A DNA stretch of 64,000 nucleotides. It comes from Gymnodinialimonas ulvae. GTDB lineage: Bacteria > Pseudomonadota > Alphaproteobacteria > Rhodobacterales > Rhodobacteraceae. Within the stretch, counting starts at the first letter, position 1, and each line of letters opens with the position of its first letter. Below, piece after piece: positions 53,105-62,228 of this stretch. The notes below the pieces were generated by a model, which made no database searches, had not been told where the DNA came from, and was given only the letters and a program-made list of their open reading frames with translations. Location of the stretch: NCBI RefSeq assembly GCF_037543845.1, contig NZ_JBBIFX010000001.1, forward strand, positions 1,364,001-1,428,000. Reading direction: 5' to 3'. Position numbers and translations under genes: made by a program.

Positions 53105-53176
53105 AGCCGTCCGATGGGGTTGCGGCCCGCGAAAGTGCGTGATGCGGTGGCGCCGATCAACACGGGAGCTGCCGCG

Positions 53177-54226
53177 ATGTCTCAATACTCATCCCTGTCC
53201 AACAGCCTTGGCCCGGTTGTGGCCGACTTGCGATCGGACACCGTGACGAAACCCTGCACCGCGATGCGCGCGGCAATGGCCGAGGCGGAAGTGGGCGATG
53301 ACGTTTACGGGGAAGACCCCCTTGTCAACAGGTTAGAGAGCAGCCTCGCCGAGCGACTGGGCAAGGAGGCGGCGGTATTCGTGCCATCCGGAACGCAGTC
53401 GAATCTCCTGGGCATGTTGGCCCATTGCGGCCGCGGGGAAGAGGTGATCGCGGGCGAGAGCTACCATGTGATCCGCTACGAAGCGGCGGGGGCCTCGGTC
53501 CTGGGTGGGGTGGCGTTGCAGGCGTTGCCTGTAGCGCAAGACGGCGGGCTGGACCCGTCGGCGATTGCGAGCGCGGTCAAAGAGGAAGACATCCACCATC
53601 CAATCTCGCGGCTGTTGTCATTGGAGAACACCAATTACGGACGCGCGGTGCCCCTCGCGCGCATCAACGCGGGAGTTGAGGCCGGGCGTGCGTTAGGCCT
53701 GTCCACCCATCTTGACGGGGCACGGTTCTTCAACGCGATCACCGCACTTGGGTGCTCGGAGCGGGAATTGGCGGCTCCGTTCGATACGGTTTCCGTGTGC
53801 CTCTCCAAAGGCTTGGGCGCGCCAGTCGGCTCGGTCCTATTGGGGCCGGTTGATTTGATGACGAAGGCTCGGCGGATGCGCAAAATGCTGGGGGGTGGCA
53901 TGCGGCAGGCGGGCATCCTGGCGGCGGCGGGGTTGTTCGCACTGGAGCGGAATGTGGCGCGATTGACGGAGGATCATCAGCGCGCGGACGCCTTGGCCGC
54001 CCACTTGCGCGCGCTCGATATCGGACCGGTCACGCAGGCCACGAACATGGTGTTCCTGACTCCGGTGCCGGGTGTCGATCTAGGCGGTCTGGCTGCGTAT
54101 GGCATCGCAACGTCGGCTCCGGACCCGGCCTGCCGGATGGTCCTGCACCGGGACATCGACGAGGCCGCATTCGCTCATGTTCTGAGCGCGTTTGACGCCA
54201 TTGCAGCGCAGCGCGGGGCGGCCTGA
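53177..54226 (+). CDS. ltaE: low-specificity L-threonine aldolase / beta-eliminating lyase
   Basis: 349-residue PLP enzyme of the threonine aldolase family, cleaving L-(allo-)threonine to glycine and acetaldehyde. Seen: VVADLRSDTVTKPCTAMRAAM, GDDVYGEDPLVNRLE, VPSGTQSNLLGMLAHC, THLDGARFFNA and the PLP lysine in VSVCLSKGLGAPVGS. Start fixed by GGGAGC before ATG 53177. Its TGA overlaps the epimerase ATG (TGATG). Confidence 0.92.
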   Translation: MSQYSSLSNSLGPVVADLRSDTVTKPCTAMRAAMAEAEVGDDVYGEDPLVNRLESSLAERLGKEAAVFVPSGTQSNLLGMLAHCGRGEEVIAGESYHVIRYEAAGASVLGGVALQALPVAQDGGLDPSAIASAVKEEDIHHPISRLLSLENTNYGRAVPLARINAGVEAGRALGLSTHLDGARFFNAITALGCSERELAAPFDTVSVCLSKGLGAPVGSVLLGPVDLMTKARRMRKMLGGGMRQAGILAAAGLFALERNVARLTEDHQRADALAAHLRALDIGPVTQATNMVFLTPVPGVDLGGLAAYGIATSAPDPACRMVLHRDIDEAAFAHVLSAFDAIAAQRGAA

Positions 54227-55185
54227 TGCGGGTGTTGATCACTGGCGCGGGCGGGATGATCGGCGCGCGACTGGCGCGGCGGATCGCATGCGACGGTGCG
54301 GTGGTAGACAGAGCTGTGACGTCTTTGGTGCTGGCCGATCTTGCGGCACCCGATAGCCCGGACGCGGCGTTTCCGGTGCAGACCATGGCCGCCGACTTGG
54401 GCACAGGAGCGGGACGCGCATCGTGCCTGGCGGAGGCGCCGGATCTGGTGTTCAACCTCGCCGCTGTCGTGTCCGGTGCGGCGGAGGCAGATTTCGATTT
54501 GGGTTACCGCGTCAATCTGGAGGCAACGGCGGCGTTTCTGAATGATATCAGAGCGCTGGACCGCGTGCCTCGCGTGGTTTCGACCTCCTCCGTTGCGGCG
54601 TTTGGCGGCGACTTACCCGATGTGGTGCCTGACGCACATTGCCTGACGCCGCAGAATTCCTACGGCGCGCAGAAGGCGATGGGAGAGCTTCTTCTGGCCG
54701 ATCATACGCGGCGCGGTCACATGGATGGGCGCTGCGTGCGGCTGCCAACGATCTCGGTGCGGCCGGGGCGCCCGAATGCGGCGGCTTCGAGTTTTATCTC
54801 AGGTATCATACGCGAACCGCTGGCCGGCGAGGATGCGCCATTGCCGGTTGATCCGGGGCTGACCGTCTGGATAGCATCGCCCGATTGTGCGGTCGAGACT
54901 TTGCTGCACACGGCGAGCCTGCCGAAGGGTGCGTTGGGTCCGGGCGCGGTCGTGTCCGGGCGCGGGCTCAGCGTTACGGTGGCCGAGATGCTCGACGCAT
55001 TGGAACGGGCAGCGGGGGCTGAAGCGCGGGCGCGGGTGATCTGTGCCCCGGACCCGGTTGTGGCGGCGATTGTCGGAGGCTGGCCCAAGGCGTTCGCCTG
55101 TACCCTCGCAACCGCGTTAGGGTTCCCGGTGGACGACGGCATCGACGCGATCATCGAAGCGCATATGCGCGACATCGGCCACTAA
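54226..55185 (+). CDS. NAD-dependent epimerase/dehydratase, D-erythronate dehydrogenase-like
   Basis: 319-residue extended SDR with TGAGGMIGARLARR, VFNLAAVVSG, STSSVAAFGGDLP and catalytic YGAQKAMGELLLADH. Blocks RLPTISVRPGRPNAAASSF and SGIIREPLAGEDAPLPVD match the D-erythronate/tetronate dehydrogenase (DenD) type, which oxidises four-carbon sugar acids. Coupled to ltaE (TGATG), so the two products probably share a pathway. Exact substrate uncertain. Confidence 0.78.
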   Translation: MRVLITGAGGMIGARLARRIACDGAVVDRAVTSLVLADLAAPDSPDAAFPVQTMAADLGTGAGRASCLAEAPDLVFNLAAVVSGAAEADFDLGYRVNLEATAAFLNDIRALDRVPRVVSTSSVAAFGGDLPDVVPDAHCLTPQNSYGAQKAMGELLLADHTRRGHMDGRCVRLPTISVRPGRPNAAASSFISGIIREPLAGEDAPLPVDPGLTVWIASPDCAVETLLHTASLPKGALGPGAVVSGRGLSVTVAEMLDALERAAGAEARARVICAPDPVVAAIVGGWPKAFACTLATALGFPVDDGIDAIIEAHMRDIGH

Positions 55186-55189
55186 AGCG

Positions 55190-55432
55190 TCAGGGCGTGC
55201 CGGAGCCGAACACCGTGCCGATGAGGTAGGGCAGCGACAGGCCAAGTGCGACGACGACCCCGATCAGGATCGCCCATTTGACGCCGTTCATCAGCCGTTG
55301 CAGCACCTGTTCGACCGCGAACCAGGTAAAAAGACCAAGCCCGAAGGCAACCGTGCCCGGCAGACCGTTGACGCCAGCGCCGATGCTGACGACCCAATCG
55401 ACGAGGGTCTGAATGAGGGTTGAGAACTCCAT
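55190..55432 (-). CDS. small membrane protein
   Basis: 80 residues with three hydrophobic stretches (about 4-20, 28-42 and 48-75: VKWAILIGVVVALGLSLPYLIG). No family recognised. Convergent with the epimerase gene four bases away. Its start is followed upstream by the divergent aminotransferase at 55605. Confidence 0.55.
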   Translation of the reverse strand: MEFSTLIQTLVDWVVSIGAGVNGLPGTVAFGLGLFTWFAVEQVLQRLMNGVKWAILIGVVVALGLSLPYLIGTVFGSGTP

Positions 55433-55604
55433 GCCCCCCGATGCCGGGTTTTGCGGCGCGGGTCCAGTGCCGGTCGTCTTTGGCCGCGCGGCAGGGTGTC
55501 GATGAGGTCACGCGGGGTTTGCGCGACAGGCCCCGCTCCCCCTCGCATCTAGCCTTGCCGCTTGGTATGCCGGGAGGAGACAGCCATTATCGAAAGACCG
55601 TCGC

Positions 55605-56729
55605 ATGTATATCGAGCCGTTCAAGGTCGAGATCTGGATGAACGAGTGGGAAACGCGCTGCGCCCACAATCTGGCCGAGACCTGCGTGGCAAGCATCACC
55701 ATTGACGAATTGCTGCGCATTTCGGGACGCAACGACAGCGATCTTTCGGCGCTTTTGCCGATGAAAATGACCTACGGGGCCATCGAAGGATCGGAGCGGT
55801 TGCGCACAGCGATTTCGGCACTTTACCATGACATGCCAGTGGAGCGGATCACCGTGACGCACGGGACCATCGCGGCGAATATGTTGGTGCACAAGACGCT
55901 GGTGTCGCGCGGTGATCGTGTGATTTCGATCGTGCCAACGTATCAGCAACATCACTCGATCCCCACTAGCATCGGGGCGGATATGCAGGTCTTGCCGCTC
56001 CGGGCGGAGGACGGGTTTCTGCCGGATCTGGATCAGTTGCGGGCCTTGGCATTGCCGGGCACGAAGCTGATCGCGTTGACCAATCCGAACAATCCAACCG
56101 GCGCGCTGATCGAGCGCCCGATGCTGGAAGAAATCGCCCAGATCGCGCGCGACGTGGGTGCCTATGTGCTATGTGACGAGGTCTATCGCGGCACCGGGCA
56201 GGAGGGTGACGGGATGGGGCCCTCTATCGTGGATGTCTATGAAAAGGGCATCGCAACGGCGAGCGTGTCGAAGGCGTTTTCGCTGGCGGGGTTGCGCGTG
56301 GGCTGGATCGCAGCACCCACGGAGGTGACGGAGCAGGTGCTGATCCAGCGCGACCATGATACTATCTCTGTCGGGATGATCAACGATCATTTTGCGGCTA
56401 TGGCGCTGGAAAACCGGGAAAAGATTCTGGCGCGCAGCCGTTCGATCACTCGCGGGAACCTTGAAATCCTCGACGCGTGGGTCGCCACGCAGCCGCGCGT
56501 CGATTGGGTAAAGCCGCGCGCAGGGACTACGGCGATGTTGCATTTGGATATCCCCATCTCGTCGCGCGACTTTTGCGTAAATCTTGTAGAAGAAACCGGC
56601 GTGATGCTGACCCCCGGAGACGCCTTTGATATGGAAGGTTATGTTCGGATCGGCTTCGCCAATGACCCCGCGATCTTGCAAGACGGGCTCGCCATGCTGG
56701 GTGCGTATCTGCAGACGCGTTTCGGGTGA
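55605..56729 (+). CDS. class I/II PLP-dependent aminotransferase
   Basis: 374 residues with PLP lysine in TASVSKAFSLAGLRVGW, LTNPNNPTGA and VLCDEVYRG. The start MYIEPFKVEIWMNEWETRCAHNLAETC with SITIDELL is characteristic of a small subgroup near capreomycidine synthase/VioD-like aminotransferases, so the substrate may be an unusual amino acid. Followed 110 bp downstream by a GntR regulator on the same strand. Function otherwise unknown. Confidence 0.85.
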   Translation: MYIEPFKVEIWMNEWETRCAHNLAETCVASITIDELLRISGRNDSDLSALLPMKMTYGAIEGSERLRTAISALYHDMPVERITVTHGTIAANMLVHKTLVSRGDRVISIVPTYQQHHSIPTSIGADMQVLPLRAEDGFLPDLDQLRALALPGTKLIALTNPNNPTGALIERPMLEEIAQIARDVGAYVLCDEVYRGTGQEGDGMGPSIVDVYEKGIATASVSKAFSLAGLRVGWIAAPTEVTEQVLIQRDHDTISVGMINDHFAAMALENREKILARSRSITRGNLEILDAWVATQPRVDWVKPRAGTTAMLHLDIPISSRDFCVNLVEETGVMLTPGDAFDMEGYVRIGFANDPAILQDGLAMLGAYLQTRFG

Positions 56730-56838
56730 ACGCCCGTCAATTCGACCAAAATGATTGAACCGTCGATTTTGAAGATCAATACATGTATGCAGGCCCGAGC
56801 ATTGCGCCGAATGACACGCGCAGGGAGGGCTCGATACA

Positions 56839-57507
56839 ATGCCACAGAAATCCGTTTCAAGCACCAAGCGCGCGATCCACGAGCTGCGCGCGCGGATATT
56901 TTCCGGCGACCTTCCAGCTGGATCGGATCACCTTGAAACGGAGCTGGCCGAACTTCTTGAGATGTCCCGGACGCCGGTGCGGGAGGCCATTCTGACGCTT
57001 GCCGGCCAGGGTCTTTTGGCGATGCGACCGCGTAAAGGGGTGCGGATCTTACCGCTTTCGCCAGATGATATGGCGGAGATTTATGACGTTCTGACCGAGC
57101 TAGAAGCGCTTGCCGCCGAGCAAGCCGCAAAGGCGCGCTATGACGAGGATGAGCTGAAGATCCTGACGCGGGCAATTGATGACATGGACGCGGCACTGGC
57201 GTGCAGTGATCTGGACCGTTGGAGCCGGGCAGACGAGCAGTTCCACCATGAGTTGGTGCGGTTGGGCGGCAATACCCGCGTCAGCGCGATTGTTGAAATG
57301 ATGAGTGATCAGGTTCGGCGTGCGCGTAATACGACGCTCTACATACGCCCGATGCCGGTGAAGTCGAACGAGGATCACCGCGCCGTGGTCGAGGCGATCC
57401 GCAACGCCGACGCCGAGGCGGCGCGCTGCATCCATCACCGGCACCGGAGCGACACCAAAGAAATCCTCGTCGCCCTTTTGCGCAAACACAGGGTGCGGTT
57501 TCTTTAA
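56839..57507 (+). CDS. GntR-family regulator, FadR/FCD type
   Basis: 222 residues. N-terminal winged helix (ETELAELLEMSRTPVREAILTLAGQGLLAMRPRKGVR) and C-terminal FCD ligand domain (DMAEIYDVLTELEALAAEQAA, DEQFHHELVRLGGN, DHRAVVEAIRNADAEAAR) with the metal-binding histidines of that domain. GGGAGGG lies before the ATG. Probably controls the aminotransferase upstream or the ltaE pair; effector likely an organic acid. Confidence 0.9.
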   Translation: MPQKSVSSTKRAIHELRARIFSGDLPAGSDHLETELAELLEMSRTPVREAILTLAGQGLLAMRPRKGVRILPLSPDDMAEIYDVLTELEALAAEQAAKARYDEDELKILTRAIDDMDAALACSDLDRWSRADEQFHHELVRLGGNTRVSAIVEMMSDQVRRARNTTLYIRPMPVKSNEDHRAVVEAIRNADAEAARCIHHRHRSDTKEILVALLRKHRVRFL

Positions 57508-57591
57508 CCCGGGGCCGTCGGGCGGGGGCTTGGCAATCGTGGTTCAGGGTTGCCGGGAACGACTGGGTTGGCATCGCCCTGCCCCACTGCC

Positions 57592-57623
57592 ACGCAAACA
57601 GCGCCCCCGGGGATCAGGGGCGC
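57592..57623 (-). terminator. terminator for the DUF4394 gene
   Basis: On the minus strand GCGCCCC/GGGGCGC form a perfect seven-base stem (57617-57623 with 57601-57607), with TGTTTGCGT downstream. It is about 20 bases after the DUF4394 stop. Confidence 0.55.
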
Positions 57624-57641
57624 CGTTGTGGTCAAAGAGGA

Positions 57642-58499
57642 TTACATGCCGCCTTGCGACACCGCAAAGCCCGAGATGCCGACCATGCCCAGATCGGCAA
57701 GCAGGGTGGCCTCGGCTGTCTCAAGATCGATGCTGTAGAGGCCTGATGTTTCGGCGCCGTCCATCTGCAGGATCGCAAAGGCCAAATCGGTGCCCTCTTC
57801 TGGCGAGACGATGTCGAACCCGCCTGCGGTGACGATATCGACCGTAGCACCATCGACCATCACCGGCGCGACACTTGTCAATTCACCGGCGTTGTTGGCC
57901 AAACTGACCAAAGCGTTGGTGCGGGCGTCGAGCGCGTATTGGAACGTGCTTTCCGCCGTGCTGCCCGCGATGGCGTTGGTGTAGGCGTTGGCGAAGATCA
58001 TCGGCGCGGTGCCCGCGTTTTCATCTGCGTCGCCATAGAAGGCATCGGTGAATCGCAGCACGCTGTTTGCGCGCTCATCGCCATCGCCGAACCCGATCGG
58101 GAAATAGACCAGGTTGGCACCGTCCGAGCCCACGGCGCGCACGGCGTCGATGGCATTGTTGAAGTCGAACGCGGTCGCGACGCCGGAGATCATGGCGTCA
58201 TCGGCAAAGCTGGCTTCGAGGTTGGTCATCTCGCCGGTCATTGCGTTGATCGTGTAGACCGCACCCTCGGTAGAGAAGCCCAACAGCTCTCCTGTGACGG
58301 GGCGGTAGGCGATGGCATCAAGGCGATTGGACAGCTCGAACATCGTCGTCTCGCCCGGGTTTGCGATGCTCGGCATGGTCACAAGCGTCATTCCGTCACC
58401 GGCAAGCGCGTGGCCCATCAGATTGGCATGGCCATCGGCATGGGCGGCACCGGCGCTGAGCAGGGCAAGGGTGGCGACAGAGGCAAAGCGGTTGAACAT
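57642..58499 (-). CDS. exported DUF4394 protein
   Basis: 285 residues, signal peptide MFNRFASVATLALLSAGAAHA. The body has the repeated pattern RLDAIAYRPVTGELLGFSTEGAVYTINAMTGEMTNLE and IDAVRAVGSDGANLVYFPIGFGDG, typical of DUF4394, a predicted beta-propeller-like domain of unknown role. ATG 58499 is preceded by AGGAG. It lies next to, but more than 500 bp from, an ECF sigma/anti-sigma pair on the same strand, a neighbourhood that suggests it belongs to that regulon. Confidence 0.8.
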   Translation of the reverse strand: MFNRFASVATLALLSAGAAHADGHANLMGHALAGDGMTLVTMPSIANPGETTMFELSNRLDAIAYRPVTGELLGFSTEGAVYTINAMTGEMTNLEASFADDAMISGVATAFDFNNAIDAVRAVGSDGANLVYFPIGFGDGDERANSVLRFTDAFYGDADENAGTAPMIFANAYTNAIAGSTAESTFQYALDARTNALVSLANNAGELTSVAPVMVDGATVDIVTAGGFDIVSPEEGTDLAFAILQMDGAETSGLYSIDLETAEATLLADLGMVGISGFAVSQGGM

Positions 58500-59021
58500 G
58501 GTGAGACTCCTATGGGTTGGCGTCGGTTCATCACCGACTTGAAGAAAACCACGCAGCGGGCCTTGGGAAAGTTTCGGTGTTGCGCGAAAAAAACCATCAA
58601 TGGACGCGACGTGAACGGGTGCACTAGAGGCAAGCCGTTGATGCAGTTGAGAAAAAAATTGCGTGGACGCGGCGGATGCCAGCGTGGATTGGGGACAGAT
58701 CGCTGGCACCCGGCTCACCACCGGCGCGACCACGTCCACGCTTGTGCTCCGACCAGCCCATTGCCCGGCCGGAACACCCCGCTGCGGTGCGCGTTCAAGG
58801 CGCGTCGGGCAGCAGGAAACGATACCGCAGCCGGATGGCACCACCGTTCGCGGCGGCGATCGGCCAGAGGCGAGATTTGGTCCTGGAGGTCATGGGCACT
58901 CCCGATTGTCAGGGCCGGTCTGAACCGGCGTCATCAAGAACCACGGGAAAAACGACGAGAGAGTTTCAGCTCAACGGAAAAAAGTGCCGAGGGGCGTCCG
59001 TGCCTTGAAGGCATTGAACGT
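58500..59021. other. gene-free region between the DUF4394 gene and the anti-sigma gene
   Basis: 522 bp with no credible coding region on either strand; the open frames lack ribosome sites and family features. It should hold the DUF4394 promoter. A GTCGGT/ACCGAC inverted repeat (58522-58538) lies in its 5' leader, and A- or T-runs occur at 58588 and 58651. I could not identify a shared sigma-factor motif with the region upstream of the ECF gene. Confidence 0.5.
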
Positions 59022-59717
59022 TCACAGAGAGATCACCGGACCTGCGGCAAGGACATCACCCGTTGGCGCGCCGGTCGGCGACCCACCGGGCGGCTCGTCA
59101 GAGACCGCAAGAACAGCCTCCGTCAGGACCGCGCGCAGGTCTTCGGACACCGTGATGGACGTCGTGACACCCGCCGCCAGAAGACCAAGGGACACGGGCG
59201 CGGCATCACCAGCGATCAGCCACAATTCCTGAACCCGGTTGTCGAGCGGAACGCCCGCGGCCTGTTGCACCCGAAGTGTGGCGACGTCGGGATCAAAGAG
59301 GGCGACGAATTGCGCCTCTCCGGTGACCGGCGCCAGCTGCGCCACGAAAGCGGGCTGCGGTTCCACCGGCGCGGCGGTGTTGAAGATCAAAATCGCTGCC
59401 AGCGCAAGGCTGCTGGCGAATCCGGCAAGGGCCAAGCCGCGCCAGATCGCCAAAGGCGACCAGGTGGTGGGTCGATTGTCGTCGAAAAGGCGGGCCTCGA
59501 TCCGCGATTGCAGCGCCCGCGGCGGCATCGCGGAATCGACTTCCGCTTCGGCCAATGCGGCAAATTCCGACTGCCAAGACGCGACCAGAGCAAACAACGA
59601 CGTCTCTCTGCGCAGGCGCACTTCGAAACCCGCCAGCTCATCCGCGGGCAGCAGGCCCAAGACGTATTCCGCTGCCAGTGCGTTGTCGTCGGGCGATATG
59701 TCGGTCGGTTGCGTCAC
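59022..59717 (-). CDS. anti-sigma factor, RskA-type
   Basis: 231 residues. N-terminal helical zinc-less anti-sigma domain (ALAAEYVLGLLPADELAGFEVRL), one membrane helix at about 93-115 (ALAGFASSLALAAILIF) and an outer RskA-like domain with LWLIAGDAAPVSLGLL and EPPGGSPTGAPTG. It would bind the ECF sigma at the membrane. GTG at 59717 overlaps the sigma-factor TGA as GTGA, fixing the start. Confidence 0.85.
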   Translation of the reverse strand: MTQPTDISPDDNALAAEYVLGLLPADELAGFEVRLRRETSLFALVASWQSEFAALAEAEVDSAMPPRALQSRIEARLFDDNRPTTWSPLAIWRGLALAGFASSLALAAILIFNTAAPVEPQPAFVAQLAPVTGEAQFVALFDPDVATLRVQQAAGVPLDNRVQELWLIAGDAAPVSLGLLAAGVTTSITVSEDLRAVLTEAVLAVSDEPPGGSPTGAPTGDVLAAGPVISL

Positions 59718-60253
59718 CGCGCAAGGCACTCCCTCAGGTTCGTCAGGCTGCGCCGCAGCCACGTTCGCATCGTGTTCAGCGGCACGTGGAACCGCTCGGC
59801 CAAATCCGCATAGGATTGCCCGTCAAGATAGGCACCGCGCACCGCCGCCGCGCGATCTCCGTCCAATTCATCAAGGCAGGCGATCACCCGCCGCGCCTCG
59901 TCCGCCGCAATGGCCTGGGCCTCCGGCCCCGGCCCCGCAGCGGCAATCGGAGCGACCTCGTCGATATCCGAGGTCGCAGGTCCGGCAGCGCGCAGACGAT
60001 CAATCGCCTGATTGCGTGCGACCGTTATCAACCAGGTCATCGGACTGTTGCCGGTGACTTTGTACTTGTCGGCCTTGTTCCAGATCTTCACGAAGACATC
60101 CTGCAAAACGTCTTCCGCCAAGGCGCGGTCCTTCAAGACACGCAGACAAACGCCAAAGAGTTTCGCAGAGGTCGCAGAATAAAGCTCCGAGAACGCCGCC
60201 CGGTCCCGCATCTGCACCCGGGCCAGGAGATCTTCGATATGTTGAATGTCCAT
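59714..60253 (-). CDS. RNA polymerase ECF sigma factor (SigK-like)
   Basis: 179 residues with sigma-2 (AFSELYSATSAKLFGVCLRVLKDRALAEDVLQDVFVKIW) and sigma-4 (LDGQSYADLAERFHVPLNTMRTWLRRSL) regions and the usual NSPMTWLITVARNQAIDRLR block. A second ATG at 60253 is better spaced from AAAGG than the one at 60256. Co-transcribed with its anti-sigma partner; probably controls its own operon and the DUF4394 gene. Confidence 0.9.
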   Translation of the reverse strand: MDIQHIEDLLARVQMRDRAAFSELYSATSAKLFGVCLRVLKDRALAEDVLQDVFVKIWNKADKYKVTGNSPMTWLITVARNQAIDRLRAAGPATSDIDEVAPIAAAGPGPEAQAIAADEARRVIACLDELDGDRAAAVRGAYLDGQSYADLAERFHVPLNTMRTWLRRSLTNLRECLAR

Positions 60254-60361
60254 CATCGCCTTTCACTCAAGGCGTTTTAGGTCAGCATGCCAAGCGGAAA
60301 ACGACGTGCGACCAGGATCTTAGGGTCGCGTTGGGCGAATTTGATGAATTCGAGGATGGTG

Positions 60362-60436
60362 TGGTGCCCGGGGGCGGAATCGAACCACCGACACGAGGAT
60401 TTTCAATCCACTGCTCTACCCCTGAGCTACCCGGGC
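60362..60436 (-). tRNA. tRNA-Phe (GAA)
   Basis: 75 nt read on the minus strand, including encoded CCA. The acceptor stem GCCCGGG/CCCGGGC is perfect, the D-arm reads GCTC...GAGC, the anticodon loop is TTGAAAA (anticodon GAA) and the T-arm carries GGTTCGATTCC. The anticodon stem GTGGA/TCCTC has one T-T mismatch at 28-42. Confidence 0.95.
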
Positions 60437-60536
60437 ACGGGTTCAGCGGGGGCGTTGCTCCGCTGTGGGTAGCGGCGTTCTAGGGGGATCAACGGGCGCT
60501 GTCCATAGGGGCGAGCGGATTTTTCGGCGGGCCGGC

Positions 60537-60719
60537 TCAGTGCAGTTTCGGATCGGATTTAGCGGCCTCTTCAAGGGCCTGTTCGATATCTTCGGGATCG
60601 GTGGACGGGACGGCGTAGGTGCCGTTCAGCCAGCGGCCGAGATCGACATCGGCGCAGCGGCGTGAGCAGAACGGGCGGTAGGCCGGAGCCGTGTCGTTGT
60701 CGCAGATTGGGCAGGGCAT
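60537..60719 (-). CDS. yacG: DNA gyrase inhibitor YacG
   Basis: 60-residue zinc protein. The four Cys ligands are C3, C6 (MPCPICDN) and the FCSRRC pair, followed by CADVDLGRWLNGTYAVP. AAAGGAGG precedes the ATG at 60719. YacG binds and inhibits gyrase. It forms the tail of the maf-RNase E/G-yacG series, with the transglycosylase gene placed between. Confidence 0.92.
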   Translation of the reverse strand: MPCPICDNDTAPAYRPFCSRRCADVDLGRWLNGTYAVPSTDPEDIEQALEEAAKSDPKLH

Positions 60720-60855
60720 GGGACCTCCTTTGCAGCGCGGGCCGGTGCAATGTGAGGCAGCCTGTTCCCGCCTGCAAGGGACTTTGGAGCGCTTGGGGAT
60801 TGCGCCGAACGCAGTGGGGCCGTTAGCTGTCACGCAGGATGGGGAGAGCGGTCAG

Positions 60856-62118
60856 ATGCTTGTTTCACGACGCGGTTTATTGGCGGGATCGGGCGCGCTG
60901 GCGCTGTCGGGATGCGTGCGCGGGGGGGGCTTCGCGCTGCCCGAGATTGGCGCGGCAGGGGGCGGCGGACCTTCATCGGATCCTGCATTCACACCGCAGC
61001 CGAACGCCGATTTTGACACGTGGATTCAATCCTTTAGGCCCCGTGCGCGCAGTGCCGGGATCAGCGACGATGCGCTCAACACGGGCCTGCGCGGCGTCGG
61101 GTTCTTGCCCGGCGTGGTGGAGCGGGATCGCAATCAGACGGAGTTTCGACGCTCCACCGAGGATTACCTGGCGCTGGTGGCGGGTGAAGATGATTTGGCC
61201 ATTGGCCGGGGTCGGTTTGCGACCAATCGCGCTGTGCTGGACGACATCGAAGCTGCGTATGGGGTGCCGCCGGAAATCACCGCTGCCGTTTGGGGTGTAG
61301 AGAGCCGGTTCGGAACGCGTTTGGGCGACATTCCGGTGATCTCGGCGGTGACGACATTGGCGTGGGAAGGACGGCGCGGGCGGTTCTTTGAGGCGCAGCT
61401 GATCTCGGCCCTGAAGATCATTCAAAACGGCGATACGACGCCCGACAGAATGCTGGGATCATGGGCGGGCGCGATGGGACATACGCAATTTATTCCAACG
61501 ACTTACGAGGAATACGCCGTCGATTTCAGGGGCGATGGGCGGCGCGACATCTGGTCGAACGACCCCACGGATTCGCTCGCCTCGACGGCCAATTATTTCA
61601 GCCGCTTCGGCTGGCAACGGGGCGCGCCGTGGGGAATGGAGGTCGCGCTGCCGTCGGGGTTCAGCGCGGCGACAGGGCGCGACAATCGGCGGTCGGTGGC
61701 GGCGTGGCGCGATCTGGGCGTGACGCGCGTGGGCGGCGGCGCGTTGCCGGATCATGGGTCCGCGGCGATCCACGCGCCCGGCGGCGCGGGTGCGCCTGCA
61801 TGGATTTTGTACAGCAATTTCAATGTGATCCTGCGCTACAACGCTTCTGTGAATTACGGAATCGGCGTCGGATACATGTCGGACCGACTGGCCGGAGGCG
61901 GGCCCTTGCGGCAGTCGTTTGGAGCGGATTCCTCGGGCCTGACGCAGGCGCAAAGGCGCGAATTACAAGAACGCCTGAATGCAGCGGGCTTTGACGCGGG
62001 CACGCCGGATGGGGTCATCGGATCGGGCACGGAAGCCGCGATTGAGGGCTATCAGGCGGCCAACGGATTGCCCGTTACGGGGCAGCCGTCGCTCGAGCTG
62101 TTGCGGCGACTGAGGTAG
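60856..62118 (+). CDS. lytic murein transglycosylase, MltB family with peptidoglycan-binding domain
   Basis: 420 residues. An RR signal with lipobox (MLVSRRGLLAGSGALALSGC) suggests Tat export as a lipoprotein. The catalytic domain has VWGVESRFGTRLGDIPVISA (catalytic Glu) and SWAGAMGHTQFIPTTYEEYAVD; a C-terminal PG_binding_1 unit reads RRELQERLNAAGFDAGTPDG. It cuts peptidoglycan to 1,6-anhydro-muropeptides. ATG at 60856; the longer frame from 60691 is unlikely. Divergent from yacG and convergent with the RNase E/G gene. Confidence 0.92.
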   Translation: MLVSRRGLLAGSGALALSGCVRGGGFALPEIGAAGGGGPSSDPAFTPQPNADFDTWIQSFRPRARSAGISDDALNTGLRGVGFLPGVVERDRNQTEFRRSTEDYLALVAGEDDLAIGRGRFATNRAVLDDIEAAYGVPPEITAAVWGVESRFGTRLGDIPVISAVTTLAWEGRRGRFFEAQLISALKIIQNGDTTPDRMLGSWAGAMGHTQFIPTTYEEYAVDFRGDGRRDIWSNDPTDSLASTANYFSRFGWQRGAPWGMEVALPSGFSAATGRDNRRSVAAWRDLGVTRVGGGALPDHGSAAIHAPGGAGAPAWILYSNFNVILRYNASVNYGIGVGYMSDRLAGGGPLRQSFGADSSGLTQAQRRELQERLNAAGFDAGTPDGVIGSGTEAAIEGYQAANGLPVTGQPSLELLRRLR

Positions 62119-62138
62119 GCATTTTCGGGTGCATTTTT

Positions 62139-62161
62139 CTGTAGTTTTTTTGTAGTTTTTT
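62139..62161. repeat. tandem TGTAGTTTTTT repeat
   Basis: TGTAGTTTTTT occurs twice in a row (62140 and 62151) in the T-rich gap after the transglycosylase gene. It may form a T-tract termination region for that gene and has no other visible role. Confidence 0.4.
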
Positions 62162-62228
62162 CGGCGTTACCAATTCGCGCACAGAATATGGTCGTTGAAC
62201 GGCTTTCGGTGCGCGAGTTGATGGGTGA

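Noticed and set aside
58676..59008. Small plus-strand frames in the gap between DUF4394 and anti-sigma genes
   Set aside because: No ribosome site, Arg/Pro/Gly-rich random-looking translation, and mutually overlapping frames of similar length.
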